Positions 23,020 to 32,984 of a DNA stretch of 47,634 nucleotides are shown here, piece after piece (position 1 is the stretch's first letter; every line of letters begins with the position of its first letter). Below the pieces are notes generated by a model. It worked only from the letters and a program-made list of their open reading frames with translations. It ran no database searches and was not told the DNA's origin. This stretch comes from Kiritimatiellia bacterium (lineage in GTDB: Bacteria; Verrucomicrobiota; Kiritimatiellia; RFP12; UBA1067), in the NCBI GenBank assembly GCA_017628025.1, contig JAGBZX010000028.1, positions 1 through 47,634 of the forward strand, given 5' to 3'. The position numbers and the translations under genes were made by a program.

Positions 23020-23973
23020 ATGAGAATACTTACTGGCATACAGCCTTCAGGTAAATTACACTGGGGCAATTATTTCGGGGCGATGAAGTCAATGTTCGAC
23101 CTTTCTGAAAAGGGCGAAATATTTATGTTTATCGCAAATTATCACGCTATGACAACCGTTCGCGATGGTGCTGCACTACGCGATGCAACTCGTGAGGTTG
23201 CCCTTGATTACCTAGCATGCGGGCTTGATCCTGAGAAAGCTGTAATCTATAGGCAATCTGATGTGCCTGAGGTTCAGGAGTTGGCTTGGTACTTGTCGTG
23301 CCTTACTCCGATGGGGCTTCTTGAGCGTTGCCATAGTTACAAGGATAAAATTGCCCACGGCTTAGAAGCTACACACGGGCTTTTCGCATATCCTGCGCTT
23401 ATGGCGGCAGATATCCTTATAATGAATGCTGATTTGGTCCCTGTAGGTAAGGATCAAAAACAGCACTTGGAAGTGACGCGAGATCTTGCTGGCAAATTTA
23501 ATAACGCATATGGCGAGATTTTTACTCTTCCTGAGCCATATATACCCAATACCGTCGCTACAATACCTGGCACTGACGGCCAGAAAATGTCCAAGTCATA
23601 TCATAATACGATTGGCTTATTTGACGTTTCTGTAAAAAAGAAGGTGATGGGTATTGTTACTGATTCAACACCTATGGAAGAGCCTAAAGAGCCTGAGGGA
23701 AATTCGATTTATGAGCTTTATAAGCTTTTTGCTACTCCAGAAGAAGTTGCAGAGATGGCTAGGGCTTTTCGTGCCGGCGGCTATGGGTATGGGCATGCTA
23801 AAAAAGCTCTTCTTGCTGCATATCACCGACTTTTTGACCCTTTCAAAGAGCGCCGTGATGCACTAGAAAAAGACCCAGATGCTCTTGAGGACATTTTAAA
23901 AGAAGGTGCGCGTAAGGCTCGTTTAGCATCAGGGCCAATTATGGAGAAGGTGCGTTTGGCTGTTGGACTTTGA
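23020..23973 (+). CDS. trpS: tryptophanyl-tRNA synthetase
   Basis: A 317-aa class I aminoacyl-tRNA synthetase, slightly shorter than the usual 330. The HIGH-type motif is HWGN (14-17) within GIQPSGKLHWGNYFG; the KMSKS loop is KMSKS (189-193). NADLVPVGKDQKQHLEVTRD is the expected specificity and binding region. It charges tRNA-Trp. It is probably leaderless. The ABC ATPase gene starts 3 nt after the stop, so trpS heads an operon running to polA. Confidence 0.96.
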   Translation: MRILTGIQPSGKLHWGNYFGAMKSMFDLSEKGEIFMFIANYHAMTTVRDGAALRDATREVALDYLACGLDPEKAVIYRQSDVPEVQELAWYLSCLTPMGLLERCHSYKDKIAHGLEATHGLFAYPALMAADILIMNADLVPVGKDQKQHLEVTRDLAGKFNNAYGEIFTLPEPYIPNTVATIPGTDGQKMSKSYHNTIGLFDVSVKKKVMGIVTDSTPMEEPKEPEGNSIYELYKLFATPEEVAEMARAFRAGGYGYGHAKKALLAAYHRLFDPFKERRDALEKDPDALEDILKEGARKARLASGPIMEKVRLAVGL

Positions 23974-23976
23974 TTT

Positions 23977-24681
23977 ATGTTTGAAGTTCGCGATATATCC
24001 TTCGCCTACGATAAAGACAAGGTATTGAATGGAGTAAACTTTTCAGTTGCGCCATCATCGCCAGTAGCTATTGTAGGAGCAAATGGCGCGGGCAAAACTA
24101 CTCTTTTAAAAATCCTTGCTGGTTTAGCTTGCCCCTTGGCAGGTAGCGCGTTTCTAGATAATCGCAACGTATCTATTAATACAATACGCTACAGAAAGCA
24201 GCTTGGATATATGCCAGAAAAAATCGCGCTTTCAGATGATATGAAGGTACGAGAATATCTTATTTATAGAGCTGTTATTAAGGGTGAAGTTCCTAGACGC
24301 GCAACTCGCAGAGTTGATGAGGTTCTTAAACTATGCTCGCTAAGTGATTTTTCTCGCAAATACGCAGGAGATCTTTCTGCAGGGTTAAAGAAAATGATTT
24401 CTTTAGCTGATGCTATTCTTCTTAAGCCACGTATACTTCTAATTGATGATCCTTATTCTGGGTTAGATGTTGCATCACGCAATCTGGCTACTGATATACT
24501 TTCTACATATGCTCAAAATTCAAGTGTTATTGTAACAGGGCATGAGATTGAAGAATTATCAAAATGGGTAGATAGTTTTTTGGTACTAGAAAAAGGTGCT
24601 ATTTCTAAGGCTGTTTCGGCAGGAGAAGATCGTAGTGCCCTAGGGTTGATGGTGCGAAAAGTTCTAGAAGGAGGCGAGTAA
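23977..24681 (+). CDS. ABC transporter ATPase subunit (GldA-like)
   Basis: A 234-aa ATPase. Walker A is GANGAGKTT (about 34-42), the signature is LSAGLKK in place of LSGGQ, Walker B is ILLIDDP (Asp-Asp in place of Asp-Glu at the catalytic position, followed by YSGLD), and the H-loop is VTGHEIEE. It energises the membrane protein encoded immediately downstream (one-base overlap). The set with a GldG-like permease and a DUF4340 protein is a recurring unit whose cargo is unknown; in Bacteroidetes the GldA/F/G relatives serve gliding. Confidence 0.88.
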   Translation: MFEVRDISFAYDKDKVLNGVNFSVAPSSPVAIVGANGAGKTTLLKILAGLACPLAGSAFLDNRNVSINTIRYRKQLGYMPEKIALSDDMKVREYLIYRAVIKGEVPRRATRRVDEVLKLCSLSDFSRKYAGDLSAGLKKMISLADAILLKPRILLIDDPYSGLDVASRNLATDILSTYAQNSSVIVTGHEIEELSKWVDSFLVLEKGAISKAVSAGEDRSALGLMVRKVLEGGE

Positions 24682-26777
24682 TGAGCGTCTCTTCAGTGGT
24701 TCGTTCAAGAGCAACTAGGTTTTTGCGTAGGCGCAAGTCTACTGCTTTTATAATGTCGTTTTTCTGGGCAGTTGCGGGCGTCATTTTTACAATGTCGCTT
24801 CGTGAGGCGGCAGGTTACGCTCTTTCATTACCTGTTTTGTGGTGTTCTGGGGTAGCTAAAATACTTCCATTTGTTGCGGCGTTTATCGGAATGGATCTTA
24901 TTAGTTCTGAGCGCTCATCTGGTAGAATGGATATGTTTTTAGTGACGCAGGCTAGTCTAAAGGAATTTGTATTTGGTAGATTTACTGCACTGCTCTTTTT
25001 ACTTTTACAATGGGTATTAGTTTTGCTCGTGGCAGAAGTGTCGCTTCTTGGTATATTACTTCCAGAGGCGTTTGCTCAGGTTAGGTTAGTTTCGTTTATG
25101 CCTTCTTTTGCGATACTTGCTATTCAAGGAGCGCTATGGTCGGCAATAGTAATTGCTGCTGGAGCTTTTACGCATCACGCGGCACTTTCTTGCTTAACTG
25201 CTGTTACGCTTGCTTCGCTTTTGCCAAGAGCTCTGTGGGTAGCGATTTCATCGTTTTTCCCGAAGTTCTCTTGTTTCAAAAGTGAAATGATATTTGATGT
25301 GCATGTTGCTGATTTTGCCTCTGGCCTAGTGTCGTTGCCAGCAGTGATAGGATATTTAATTCTATCTGCTTATGCGCTTTATGTAGCAACAACAAGGCTT
25401 GAGATGTTGCGCTTTGAAGGTGTTGGTGGGCGTCGTTGTCGAGTTGGAGCAACTTCAGTATTAATAGCTTCAAGTATATTTATAGCCTCATTAGTTTCTC
25501 TTTCGCCGCGTTTTGAATTATCACTTGATATACCAGTTCAAAGTTCTGCGCTACAGTTTTCTTCGCGCACAATAAACTTGATATCAGAAACAAGAGGCAA
25601 TGTATCTGCCGTTTGTTTTATGTCGAGAAAAGATCCCCTCTTTAGACAAACAAGTAGTATTTTAAGATCGCTAGCTTCAAGAAGCCGCAATCTTGGCGCG
25701 GCTAAGTTTGATATTTCGTATATCGATATAAATCGTGATACAACGATGGCAAGACTCTATTCGCGTAATGGAGTTGTGCCTCCAGCAGTAGTTTTTGAGT
25801 CTGGCAATAGGCGTAGCGTGTTACAAATTGATGGCCCAATTGATGATCATCAAGTCTCCTCTGCGCTTAGAGATTTAACATTGCCTTTTGCTCGTAGAAA
25901 GGTTTGTTGGTTAACAGGCCATAGCGAGCTTTCGTTTTCTGATTACGGTCCAAATGGTATGAGTGATATTGCGCGAGAATTAGTTCGTGCAGGATACGAG
26001 AATGTCTCGATAAATTTGGCAGATATGCTTAGTGTTCTGCCATCGGAGGTCGCATTTGTAATTGTGCCAAATGCTAAAAACGATTTCTCAAGAACAGAAT
26101 GCTCTAAAATAGATTCGTATCTTAGTGATGGTGGCAGGTTGCTAGTTTTGATGAGTGACGCTAGTAGTGGCGGCGTTTGTTCGCTTTTGCCAAAATGGGG
26201 CATAAGACCACTTAAGGCTGCTACGACATATTCTCGCACTTTTACTGGTGAAGATGCGATTGTAAGTGAATTTGAAGCTCATCAAATATCCTCGCCTCTT
26301 TTAGGCGCGCAAGTAGTTTTTGACGCGCCCGTTGCCTTTGAGCCTTCGTCTGCTGCGGCGATTTCTCAATCAGAAGCATCGTCTTCAAACACGGTTGTTA
26401 AGGCAGATAATATTTCTTTTACCGCTCTTGCAAAAGCTGACGGCAATATTTTATCTGCTATTAGCGAGAGAGGCTCTGCTGTAGGTAGCGATTTGTCATT
26501 ACGTCCAACTCGTATCGTTGTAGTAGGAGACGGGAGTTTTGCTGTGAATTCTCAGCTTAAATTCCGCGCCAATGCGAATAGAGACTTTTTTATGAATATC
26601 GCTTCATATCTTTCTGGTGTTGATTCGTTTTATGACGCGCCAGAAAATGCCTGTGGGTTGTTGCCGACGCTTGATGTCTTGAGAGTTTCGCGTTTTATGA
26701 TTGGCTCAGCGTTGGGCTTCCCGCTGATTTCGCTTATTGTAATGCTCCTTTTTATCTCATGGAGGAAGCATAGATGA
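24681..26777 (+). CDS. ABC-2 permease fused to GldG-like auxiliary domain
   Basis: A 698-aa protein. The N-terminal 260 residues contain about six membrane helices of an ABC-2 type permease, with GMDLISSERSSGRMDMFLVT typical of the family. After a helix at about 255-270 comes a large extracytoplasmic domain of the GldG/ABC_transp_aux type (SAVCFMSRKDPLFRQTSSIL, then SYIDINRDTTMARLYSRNGV and VCWLTGHSEL). It ends in a membrane helix and a short basic tail (SWRKHR). It is thus a GldF-GldG fusion. It overlaps the DUF4340 gene by four bases. Confidence 0.85.
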   Translation: MSVSSVVRSRATRFLRRRKSTAFIMSFFWAVAGVIFTMSLREAAGYALSLPVLWCSGVAKILPFVAAFIGMDLISSERSSGRMDMFLVTQASLKEFVFGRFTALLFLLLQWVLVLLVAEVSLLGILLPEAFAQVRLVSFMPSFAILAIQGALWSAIVIAAGAFTHHAALSCLTAVTLASLLPRALWVAISSFFPKFSCFKSEMIFDVHVADFASGLVSLPAVIGYLILSAYALYVATTRLEMLRFEGVGGRRCRVGATSVLIASSIFIASLVSLSPRFELSLDIPVQSSALQFSSRTINLISETRGNVSAVCFMSRKDPLFRQTSSILRSLASRSRNLGAAKFDISYIDINRDTTMARLYSRNGVVPPAVVFESGNRRSVLQIDGPIDDHQVSSALRDLTLPFARRKVCWLTGHSELSFSDYGPNGMSDIARELVRAGYENVSINLADMLSVLPSEVAFVIVPNAKNDFSRTECSKIDSYLSDGGRLLVLMSDASSGGVCSLLPKWGIRPLKAATTYSRTFTGEDAIVSEFEAHQISSPLLGAQVVFDAPVAFEPSSAAAISQSEASSSNTVVKADNISFTALAKADGNILSAISERGSAVGSDLSLRPTRIVVVGDGSFAVNSQLKFRANANRDFFMNIASYLSGVDSFYDAPENACGLLPTLDVLRVSRFMIGSALGFPLISLIVMLLFISWRKHR

Positions 26778-28474
26778 ATGCATTTAAAAAAGTTTTTCTT
26801 TATGTCGTTGCCTCTATGCTACTTATCGCGGCAAATATTTTTCTTTTGAATAAGCCCTCGCCGGAAAATATAGCTCAGTATCCATTTGAAGAAGATATAC
26901 TAAATGCATCAAAAGTCTCGATCATAAAAGATTCTTCTGAAGTTACGCTTGTTTATGATGGCGTATGGAACATAGAGGAGCCGTTTTTCCAGTTAGTAGA
27001 TGAAGCAGTTGTAAGTAAACTCTTGGATGCTATTAGTTTTGCTCGTGTACATGATGTTCTTACGGAAAAAGAGCTTGCGTTAGCAGGGCGTAGTTTGATG
27101 GATTTTGGGTTGGATAAACCGCTTTTTGAGTTTAGAATATCTTCAAAAACGCGCCCCACAAAAAGCCTTTATTTTGGTTCTCGCACTCCTACTGGAGATG
27201 GCGTTTATGTAATGGTGCGCTCTGAAAACCGCAGCGCGCTTGATGGTGTTTTCGTATTGCCCTCATCGGTTGGAGAGGCGCTATTTATAGATGTTGATGA
27301 TTTGCGTCGCAGGCAGTTTGTCCAATTGGAGCCAGCAGAAGTCTCTTCAATTGATATAAGAAGGGGTTCCGAGTTTATTCGCCTTAGACGTGTTGTAGAT
27401 CGTTGGCGAATGGTAGCGCCAAACGATATGCCTGCCAACGAGGCGCAAGTTAAATCTTTTTTGACGAATATTTCAATTGCAAAATCCGCTTCCTTTGTTT
27501 GGCCTAGTTTAATTTCTTCTGTCTCTTCAAGGGAGCTTTCTGACGCGCTACTTTCCACATATTCTCTTGATGCAGAAAATGCAATAACCGTCACGCTTAA
27601 AAATACAAGCGGCGAAGTTATGCAAATACTTTATGGAAAAGATTCTTCTGAAGATATGGTTTATGCCTTTTCGCCATTTTCGCGTTCCATTGTATGCGTG
27701 AGTAAGGCATTAAAAACAGACGCGCTTTCAGATGTGTCGTTTTTTGCTGATGATAGACTTTTCCCCAGCAAGATGCCTGATATTACGAGTATTAGATTAT
27801 TAGATTCAACTGATACTACGCTTTTATCGAAAACTCCTACCGGCTGGCGGATAGAGTCTCCTATTTCTGCGCCTGCCAACGAGCAAGCCATAGAGCAATT
27901 GCTTGATAGGCTTTCGCTTTTAAAATCGGTAGATGCCGCGCTAAAAGGAATAGTAGTTACTTTAAGTGACGGTGTTAGTGCTACGGTAAATCATCAAGCG
28001 CTTTTAGGTTCTGCGGGATTAGCTAATCTTCGTAGTCCATTGATATTTTCTTTGTCACCCAAAAGTGTAACTAGAATCATAGTTCAAAATTCTGAACTTG
28101 GTTCTCTTGATACTGTGATATTTAATCCGGGAAGGGCTGCTTGGGAGAATGCCGACGGGAAGGATGGTAGAATGGTAGCTCAGGACGCGATAAATTCGCT
28201 TCTTTCGCAAACGCAGTCGCTTGTTGCTGAACACGTAGTTTGTTTAAAAGTTACAGATGCAGATGTTCGAAGATATGGTTTAGAGATTCCTTACTTGTCT
28301 ATTGCGTTAGATAGAAGCGAGGAAGAAGGCCCTCGAATTAATTTGTTACTTGGTGAGAAAACTTCCAGTGGAGGTAGATACGCTACACTAGGGGCAATAG
28401 AGGCGATATTTACACTTTCCAAAAGCGTAGTTGATAATCTTGAAAAGTCAATTTTGGAGGCATCTGTAAAATGA
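26774..28474 (+). CDS. DUF4340 domain protein
   Basis: A 566-aa protein with an N-terminal signal or anchor (about 7-26). Repeated DUF4340-like units follow, with motifs such as DGVWNIEEPFFQLVDEAVVS, LYFGSRTPTGDGVYVMVR, VDRWRMVAPNDMPANEAQVK and GWRIESPISAPANEQAIEQL. Three W-x-I/M-x-x-P-x-x-x-x-A-x-x-x-x-V repeats are visible. The family accompanies GldG-like ABC transporters; its function is unknown. It is likely outside the cytoplasm, working with the upstream permease. Confidence 0.8.
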   Translation: MNAFKKVFLYVVASMLLIAANIFLLNKPSPENIAQYPFEEDILNASKVSIIKDSSEVTLVYDGVWNIEEPFFQLVDEAVVSKLLDAISFARVHDVLTEKELALAGRSLMDFGLDKPLFEFRISSKTRPTKSLYFGSRTPTGDGVYVMVRSENRSALDGVFVLPSSVGEALFIDVDDLRRRQFVQLEPAEVSSIDIRRGSEFIRLRRVVDRWRMVAPNDMPANEAQVKSFLTNISIAKSASFVWPSLISSVSSRELSDALLSTYSLDAENAITVTLKNTSGEVMQILYGKDSSEDMVYAFSPFSRSIVCVSKALKTDALSDVSFFADDRLFPSKMPDITSIRLLDSTDTTLLSKTPTGWRIESPISAPANEQAIEQLLDRLSLLKSVDAALKGIVVTLSDGVSATVNHQALLGSAGLANLRSPLIFSLSPKSVTRIIVQNSELGSLDTVIFNPGRAAWENADGKDGRMVAQDAINSLLSQTQSLVAEHVVCLKVTDADVRRYGLEIPYLSIALDRSEEEGPRINLLLGEKTSSGGRYATLGAIEAIFTLSKSVVDNLEKSILEASVK

Positions 28475-31200
28475 AGGGTCGTCTTTTCGTTATAGATTTG
28501 ATGCCATTTCTTTACAAAGGTCATTTCGTTTTTTTGAAGAATCCACGAATGACCGCATCCGGCATTAATACATCTGCTCTTTTAGGTCTAGTTTCTGGAA
28601 TAATGTCGATTTTAAAACGCGAAAAGCCTACGCACATTGTTCTGGCGATGGATTCGTCTACCCCGACATTTAGGCATAAAGCATATCCAGAATATAAGAT
28701 TCAGCGACAAAAGATGCCAGAGGATTTGGCTCAGTCAATTCCGTATGCGTATGAAGTTGCAGATGCTCTTGGGATACCTGTTGTTAAGCTAGATGGCTAT
28801 GAGGCTGATGATATAATAGGGACGCTAGCTGTAAAGGGAGTAGAAGCAGGCTTTGAGGTGTTTCTAGCTACTCCAGATAAAGACGCCGCGCAACTTGTCC
28901 GTCCTGGTATTAGTCTTTATAGGCCCGCTCATTCGGGAGATGCAGCTGTCATATATGACGAAAAAGGAGTTTGTGAAAAGTGGTCTCTTTCTTCGCCATT
29001 GCAAATGATAGATTATCTAGCATTAGCAGGAGACAGTTCAGATAATATTCCCGGAATAAAAGGCGTAGGAGAAAAAACAGCGATTGATCTTTTGTCGAAA
29101 TTTGGAGATATTGAAGGAATTATCGCTAGTGCAGATTTAATCAAGGGTAAGCTCCAAGAGAAAATCAAGAATGGTGCAGAAGATGCGCGAATGTCTAAGT
29201 TTCTTACGACAATTCGCGTTGATGTGCCTATTGAGCCAGATTGGGATTCGTATGTTATAAAGGAGCCTGAGCTCAAGAAATTATCGTCAGTTTGTGCTAA
29301 ATTTGAACTTTCGCGTTTGGCTAAAGATTTTGGTATTCAAGTTGAAAATACACCTCTATCCTCTAATTCTAAGGAAGAGGCTACCACAGTGCTAGATGAT
29401 ATTAATTCGTGGAAGCATGAATATAAATTAATTGAGACAGAAGCGCAAGCATTAGAGCTTATAGAAGAGTTAAAGAAGGCTCCCAAGATTGCTTTTGATA
29501 CTGAAACATCTGGTGTTGATGGCTATGATTCAACAGACGCACATCGCTCGCGCCTTGTAGGGTTTTCGTTGGCTATAGCCCCTGGCAAGGCGTGGTACAT
29601 AGTGGGTGATTTAATAGATCTCTTTAGGCCAATATTTGCAGATAAATCAAAGATATTTGTAGGTCACAATGTTAAATTTGATCGTTCTGTCCTTCTGCGT
29701 AATGGTATTGGATTTGCTTCTGTGCCTCGTGATACGATGCTAGCAGATTATTGCCTTGATTCTGCTCAAAGGCATTCGCTTGATGTGCTTGCTGAGAGGT
29801 ATTTGAAATATAAAGCAATCCCCATAGCAAAGCTTATCGGAGAAAAAGTTCGCGGCAAAGAGCAGTTGTCCATGGCGGCGCTTAAGCCATCAGAAATTCT
29901 AGATTATGCCGCGGAAGACGCCGATATGACATTTAGGCTAGATGAGGTTTTGCGTCCAAAAGTAAAAGAGGCTAATTGCGAGCGTGTCTTAGAGTTTTAT
30001 GAGGAGCGGCTAGTAAAGATTCTTATTGATATGGAATTAGAGGGCGTGAGAATTGATGTTGATTCTCTTAAGGCCTATGGATTAGAGCTAGACAAGGATA
30101 TTTTAGAGCTTATTACGAAGATAACGGAATTTGCAGATCCAGGTCTTAATATTGATAGTCCTAAGCAACTTGGTGAACTTCTCTTTACAAAGCTAGGAAT
30201 TGCAGGTGGCAAGAAAACATCAGGCGGTCAATATTCAACAGACGAAAAAACTCTCTCGAAAATTGAATCTGCTCATCCGGTCGTTGGGTATATACTTCAG
30301 TATAGAGCTCTTTCTAAACTAAAGTCCACATATGTAGATAAATTGCCATTGCTTATTGATGGGCAAAATCGCGTTCATACAACATATGCGCAGTCGTTCG
30401 CCGAGACTGGTAGATTGTCTTCGTCTGATCCTAATTTGCAAAATATTCCCGTGCGTACAGAACGCGGCAAATTAATACGTAAGGCTTTTGTTGCGAGAGA
30501 TGAAAATCACGTCTTAGTTTCTGCTGACTATTCGCAGATAGAGTTGCGTCTTATGGCTGCTTTTTCTAAAGATGAGGCGATGTTAGGCGCATTTATGCGA
30601 GGAGAGGATATTCACCGTGATACAGCAGCTAGAGTTTATAATTTGATGCCAGAGTTTGTTACTGACGAACAACGCGCGAAGTGCAAAATGGTGAATTTTG
30701 GCATTATATATGGGATAAGTGCCTTTGGTCTTTCCCAGAGATTAAAAATTTCTCGTAAGGAAGCTGCTTCCTTAATAGAGACATACTTTAAACTTTATCC
30801 TGGCGTAGCGTCATATATTGATAAGCTAAAAGAGTCTGCGCGTGAGAAGGGGTATGCAGAGACATTCTTTGGGCGTAGACGCACATTAAGAGATATTAAT
30901 TCAGCTAACGCAACGGTAAGACAAGCTGCGGAGCGCGACGCAGTTAATACGCCTATCCAAGGTAGTGCGGCAGATCTTATTAAGGCGGCAATGGTAAAGA
31001 TAGACGCGGCATTTAAAGCAAACATGTTACGCTCGAAGATGATTTTGCAAATACACGACGAATTAGTCTTTGATGTGCCGATAGAAGAGAAGGATATCGT
31101 AACTAAGATTGTCGCTGAAGAAATGAAAAACGCAGTAGATTTTGGGGTGCCTCTTGAGGTTAGTATTGGTTCTGGTCAAAATTGGCTAGAGGCGCATTAA
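28471..31200 (+). CDS. polA: DNA polymerase I
   Basis: A 909-aa protein with all three activities. The 5'-nuclease domain covers about 1-290 (YEADDIIGTLA, ATPDKDAAQL, LAGDSSDNIPGIKGVGEKTA). The 3'-5' exonuclease is intact, with DTE at 343-345, VGHNVKFDRSVL and DYAAEDADMTF. Polymerase motif A is DYSQIELRL (D686), motif B is KMVNFGIIYGISAFG, and motif C is QIHDE (H862, D863, E864). It serves Okazaki fragment processing and repair. Its ATG overlaps the DUF4340 stop (ATGA) with GGAGG upstream, so this housekeeping gene is translated from the transporter mRNA. Confidence 0.97.
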   Translation: MKGRLFVIDLMPFLYKGHFVFLKNPRMTASGINTSALLGLVSGIMSILKREKPTHIVLAMDSSTPTFRHKAYPEYKIQRQKMPEDLAQSIPYAYEVADALGIPVVKLDGYEADDIIGTLAVKGVEAGFEVFLATPDKDAAQLVRPGISLYRPAHSGDAAVIYDEKGVCEKWSLSSPLQMIDYLALAGDSSDNIPGIKGVGEKTAIDLLSKFGDIEGIIASADLIKGKLQEKIKNGAEDARMSKFLTTIRVDVPIEPDWDSYVIKEPELKKLSSVCAKFELSRLAKDFGIQVENTPLSSNSKEEATTVLDDINSWKHEYKLIETEAQALELIEELKKAPKIAFDTETSGVDGYDSTDAHRSRLVGFSLAIAPGKAWYIVGDLIDLFRPIFADKSKIFVGHNVKFDRSVLLRNGIGFASVPRDTMLADYCLDSAQRHSLDVLAERYLKYKAIPIAKLIGEKVRGKEQLSMAALKPSEILDYAAEDADMTFRLDEVLRPKVKEANCERVLEFYEERLVKILIDMELEGVRIDVDSLKAYGLELDKDILELITKITEFADPGLNIDSPKQLGELLFTKLGIAGGKKTSGGQYSTDEKTLSKIESAHPVVGYILQYRALSKLKSTYVDKLPLLIDGQNRVHTTYAQSFAETGRLSSSDPNLQNIPVRTERGKLIRKAFVARDENHVLVSADYSQIELRLMAAFSKDEAMLGAFMRGEDIHRDTAARVYNLMPEFVTDEQRAKCKMVNFGIIYGISAFGLSQRLKISRKEAASLIETYFKLYPGVASYIDKLKESAREKGYAETFFGRRRTLRDINSANATVRQAAERDAVNTPIQGSAADLIKAAMVKIDAAFKANMLRSKMILQIHDELVFDVPIEEKDIVTKIVAEEMKNAVDFGVPLEVSIGSGQNWLEAH

Positions 31201-31216
31201 TAAGATTTGCTTCTTC

Positions 31217-31246
31217 TTGAAGCACGGCATACGCATTTGATATAAT
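31217..31246 (+). promoter_or_regulatory. plsY promoter, leaderless start
   Basis: TTGAAG (31217-31222), an 18-bp spacer and TATAAT (31241-31246). The ATG is at 31254, 8 nt after the -10 box, so the mRNA should start at or next to the initiation codon. The context TATAATACAAGTTATGAAT resembles that of the aro leader peptide. Confidence 0.7.
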
Positions 31247-31253
31247 ACAAGTT

Positions 31254-31889
31254 ATGAATAATGAAATTTTTATAGAGGTTTTAGGTTGGGTTCTTGCTTC
31301 ATACCTAATAGGTGGTATACCATTTGGTTATATTATCGGGAAACTTCGTGGCGTGGATGTACGCGCTGTTGGCTCTAAAAATATCGGAGCGACGAATGTT
31401 TTTCGCACAGTTGGTAAAAAATGGGGCATACTAGCGTTCTTCTTTGATGTGATGAAAGGCTTGTTGCCAGTGTTAGCAGCGAAATATCTCGCTGGTGATG
31501 ATGCTTGGCGCCACTTGCCGCTAGTAACAGGAGTAGCTAGCGTCTTGGGGCATACGCTTACACCATATATGAAGTTTAAGGGCGGCAAGGGTGTGGCTAC
31601 CGCTTTTGGTATGCTTTTAGGTCTTATACCTGCTCTTGTCGGTGTTACATTTGCAGTTTTTGTCTTCTTTTTTGCGGTTTCAAATTTCATCTCGCTTGGT
31701 AGTTGTTCTGCCGCGCTTTTTTTATCAATTGCCGTGTGGTTTAAGTGGCTTGGTTGCGAAGGAGTTGCGAATTTGCCGCAAGCAATTCTAGTTTCATTAA
31801 TTGCAATTTTTGTGATCATTAAGCATCGTAGTAATATTGTCCGTCTTGTAAAAGGCGAAGAAAATAAGATATATTTCTTTAAGAAATGA
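31254..31889 (+). CDS. plsY: acyl-phosphate glycerol-3-phosphate acyltransferase
   Basis: A 211-aa integral membrane protein with about five helices. The three PlsY motifs are present: GSKNIGATNVFRTVGKKWG, the GHTLTPYMKFKGGKGVATAFG loop, and a C-terminal IKHRSNIVRLVKGEENK. It acylates glycerol-3-phosphate in the inner membrane, the first step of phospholipid synthesis in most bacteria. The stop overlaps the rlmN start (ATGA). Confidence 0.95.
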   Translation: MNNEIFIEVLGWVLASYLIGGIPFGYIIGKLRGVDVRAVGSKNIGATNVFRTVGKKWGILAFFFDVMKGLLPVLAAKYLAGDDAWRHLPLVTGVASVLGHTLTPYMKFKGGKGVATAFGMLLGLIPALVGVTFAVFVFFFAVSNFISLGSCSAALFLSIAVWFKWLGCEGVANLPQAILVSLIAIFVIIKHRSNIVRLVKGEENKIYFFKK

Positions 31890-32911
31890 GGCCTGCTTGG
31901 AGTATATTGCCTGACGAGTGGAAGGATGCACTCTCAGAGAAGGGGCTTAGACCTTTTCGTGCTGCGCAAATACTGCAGTCGCTTTATCGCGATTACATAG
32001 AAAAGTGGGATGATGCCACGACATTGCCAAAAGAGTTGCGCCAGCAAATGCAAGAAGAGTTTCCCATAACAAAAACAGAGCTTTCTGATGTTGCTGAATC
32101 AGCAGATGGTGTAAAAAAACTTCTTATCTCTTTTGCTGATGGAGCTAGCGTGGAGACAGTTCTTATTCCTGCGACAGGTAGGTTTACTCAATGTATTTCA
32201 ACACAAGTTGGTTGTGCGATGGGGTGCGAATTTTGTGCTTCAGGAGCCTCTGGGCTAGATCGGTCACTTACTGCTGATGAGATCGTTTCGCAATATATGT
32301 TTGGGCGAAAGTTTGGGCAAATAACAAATATCGTTGTGATGGGCATGGGGGAGCCTTTTGCAAATTACGACGAGACAATAAGAGCGCTAAAGTTAATTAA
32401 TGCTGGCAAAGGTCCAAATCTTGGAGCGCGTCACATAACGATTTCTACGTGCGGCGTGGTGCCAGGTTTTGAACGTCTTTCGCAAGAGGGGATACAGTTT
32501 GAGCTTTCAGTTTCGCTTCATGCGCCTAACAATGAACTTCGCTCACAGATAATGCCGGTAAATCGTCGTTGGCCAATAGAGGAACTACTTGAGACTTGTG
32601 CTGCATACACACAAAAGACGAAAAGGGCAATAACCTTTGAGTACACGTTAGTAAAGGGTTTTAATGATTCTCTTCAATGTGCTAGAGAATTGGCGCGACG
32701 AGTTAAATCGGTACCTATGGCAAAAGTTAATTTAATACCGCTTTCGCCGGTTTCTCACAGACCGGATTTTAAGACGCCATCACAAGAAACGATGCTTGCA
32801 TTTCTTGATGTTTTAATGAAGAATGGAGTCCAGACAATGCTTAGGCGAAGCCGCGGAAGTGATGCTTCTGCTGCTTGTGGGCAGCTTCGTCGTAGGCTAA
32901 TCGAAGGTTAA
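31886..32911 (+). CDS. rlmN: radical-SAM 23S rRNA/tRNA adenine-C2 methyltransferase
   Basis: A 341-aa protein of the RlmN family. The radical-SAM cluster motif is C110-AMG-C114-EF-C117. Other family segments are VVMGMGEPFANYDETIRAL, ITISTCGVVPGFERL, FELSVSLHAPNNELRSQIMP and KVNLIPLSPV. The conserved C-terminal Cys, which carries the methyl group, is in SAACGQLRR. It methylates A2503 of 23S rRNA and A37 of some tRNAs. It is co-translated with plsY. Confidence 0.96.
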   Translation: MRPAWSILPDEWKDALSEKGLRPFRAAQILQSLYRDYIEKWDDATTLPKELRQQMQEEFPITKTELSDVAESADGVKKLLISFADGASVETVLIPATGRFTQCISTQVGCAMGCEFCASGASGLDRSLTADEIVSQYMFGRKFGQITNIVVMGMGEPFANYDETIRALKLINAGKGPNLGARHITISTCGVVPGFERLSQEGIQFELSVSLHAPNNELRSQIMPVNRRWPIEELLETCAAYTQKTKRAITFEYTLVKGFNDSLQCARELARRVKSVPMAKVNLIPLSPVSHRPDFKTPSQETMLAFLDVLMKNGVQTMLRRSRGSDASAACGQLRRRLIEG

Positions 32912-32942
32912 ATTAGGCAAGAGAACCGAGACAAGAAAGTTG

Positions 32943-32972
32943 TTGCGAAGAGTTATAGGTTTATGTTATAAT
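32943..32972 (+). promoter_or_regulatory. promoter of the aromatic supra-operon
   Basis: TTGCGA (32943-32948), an 18-bp spacer and consensus TATAAT (32967-32972). The RNA start should be near 32979, only about 6 nt before the leader-peptide ATG at 32985. It is the only promoter seen before the seven-gene aro operon. Confidence 0.8.
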
Positions 32973-32984
32973 ACAAACAAAGTT

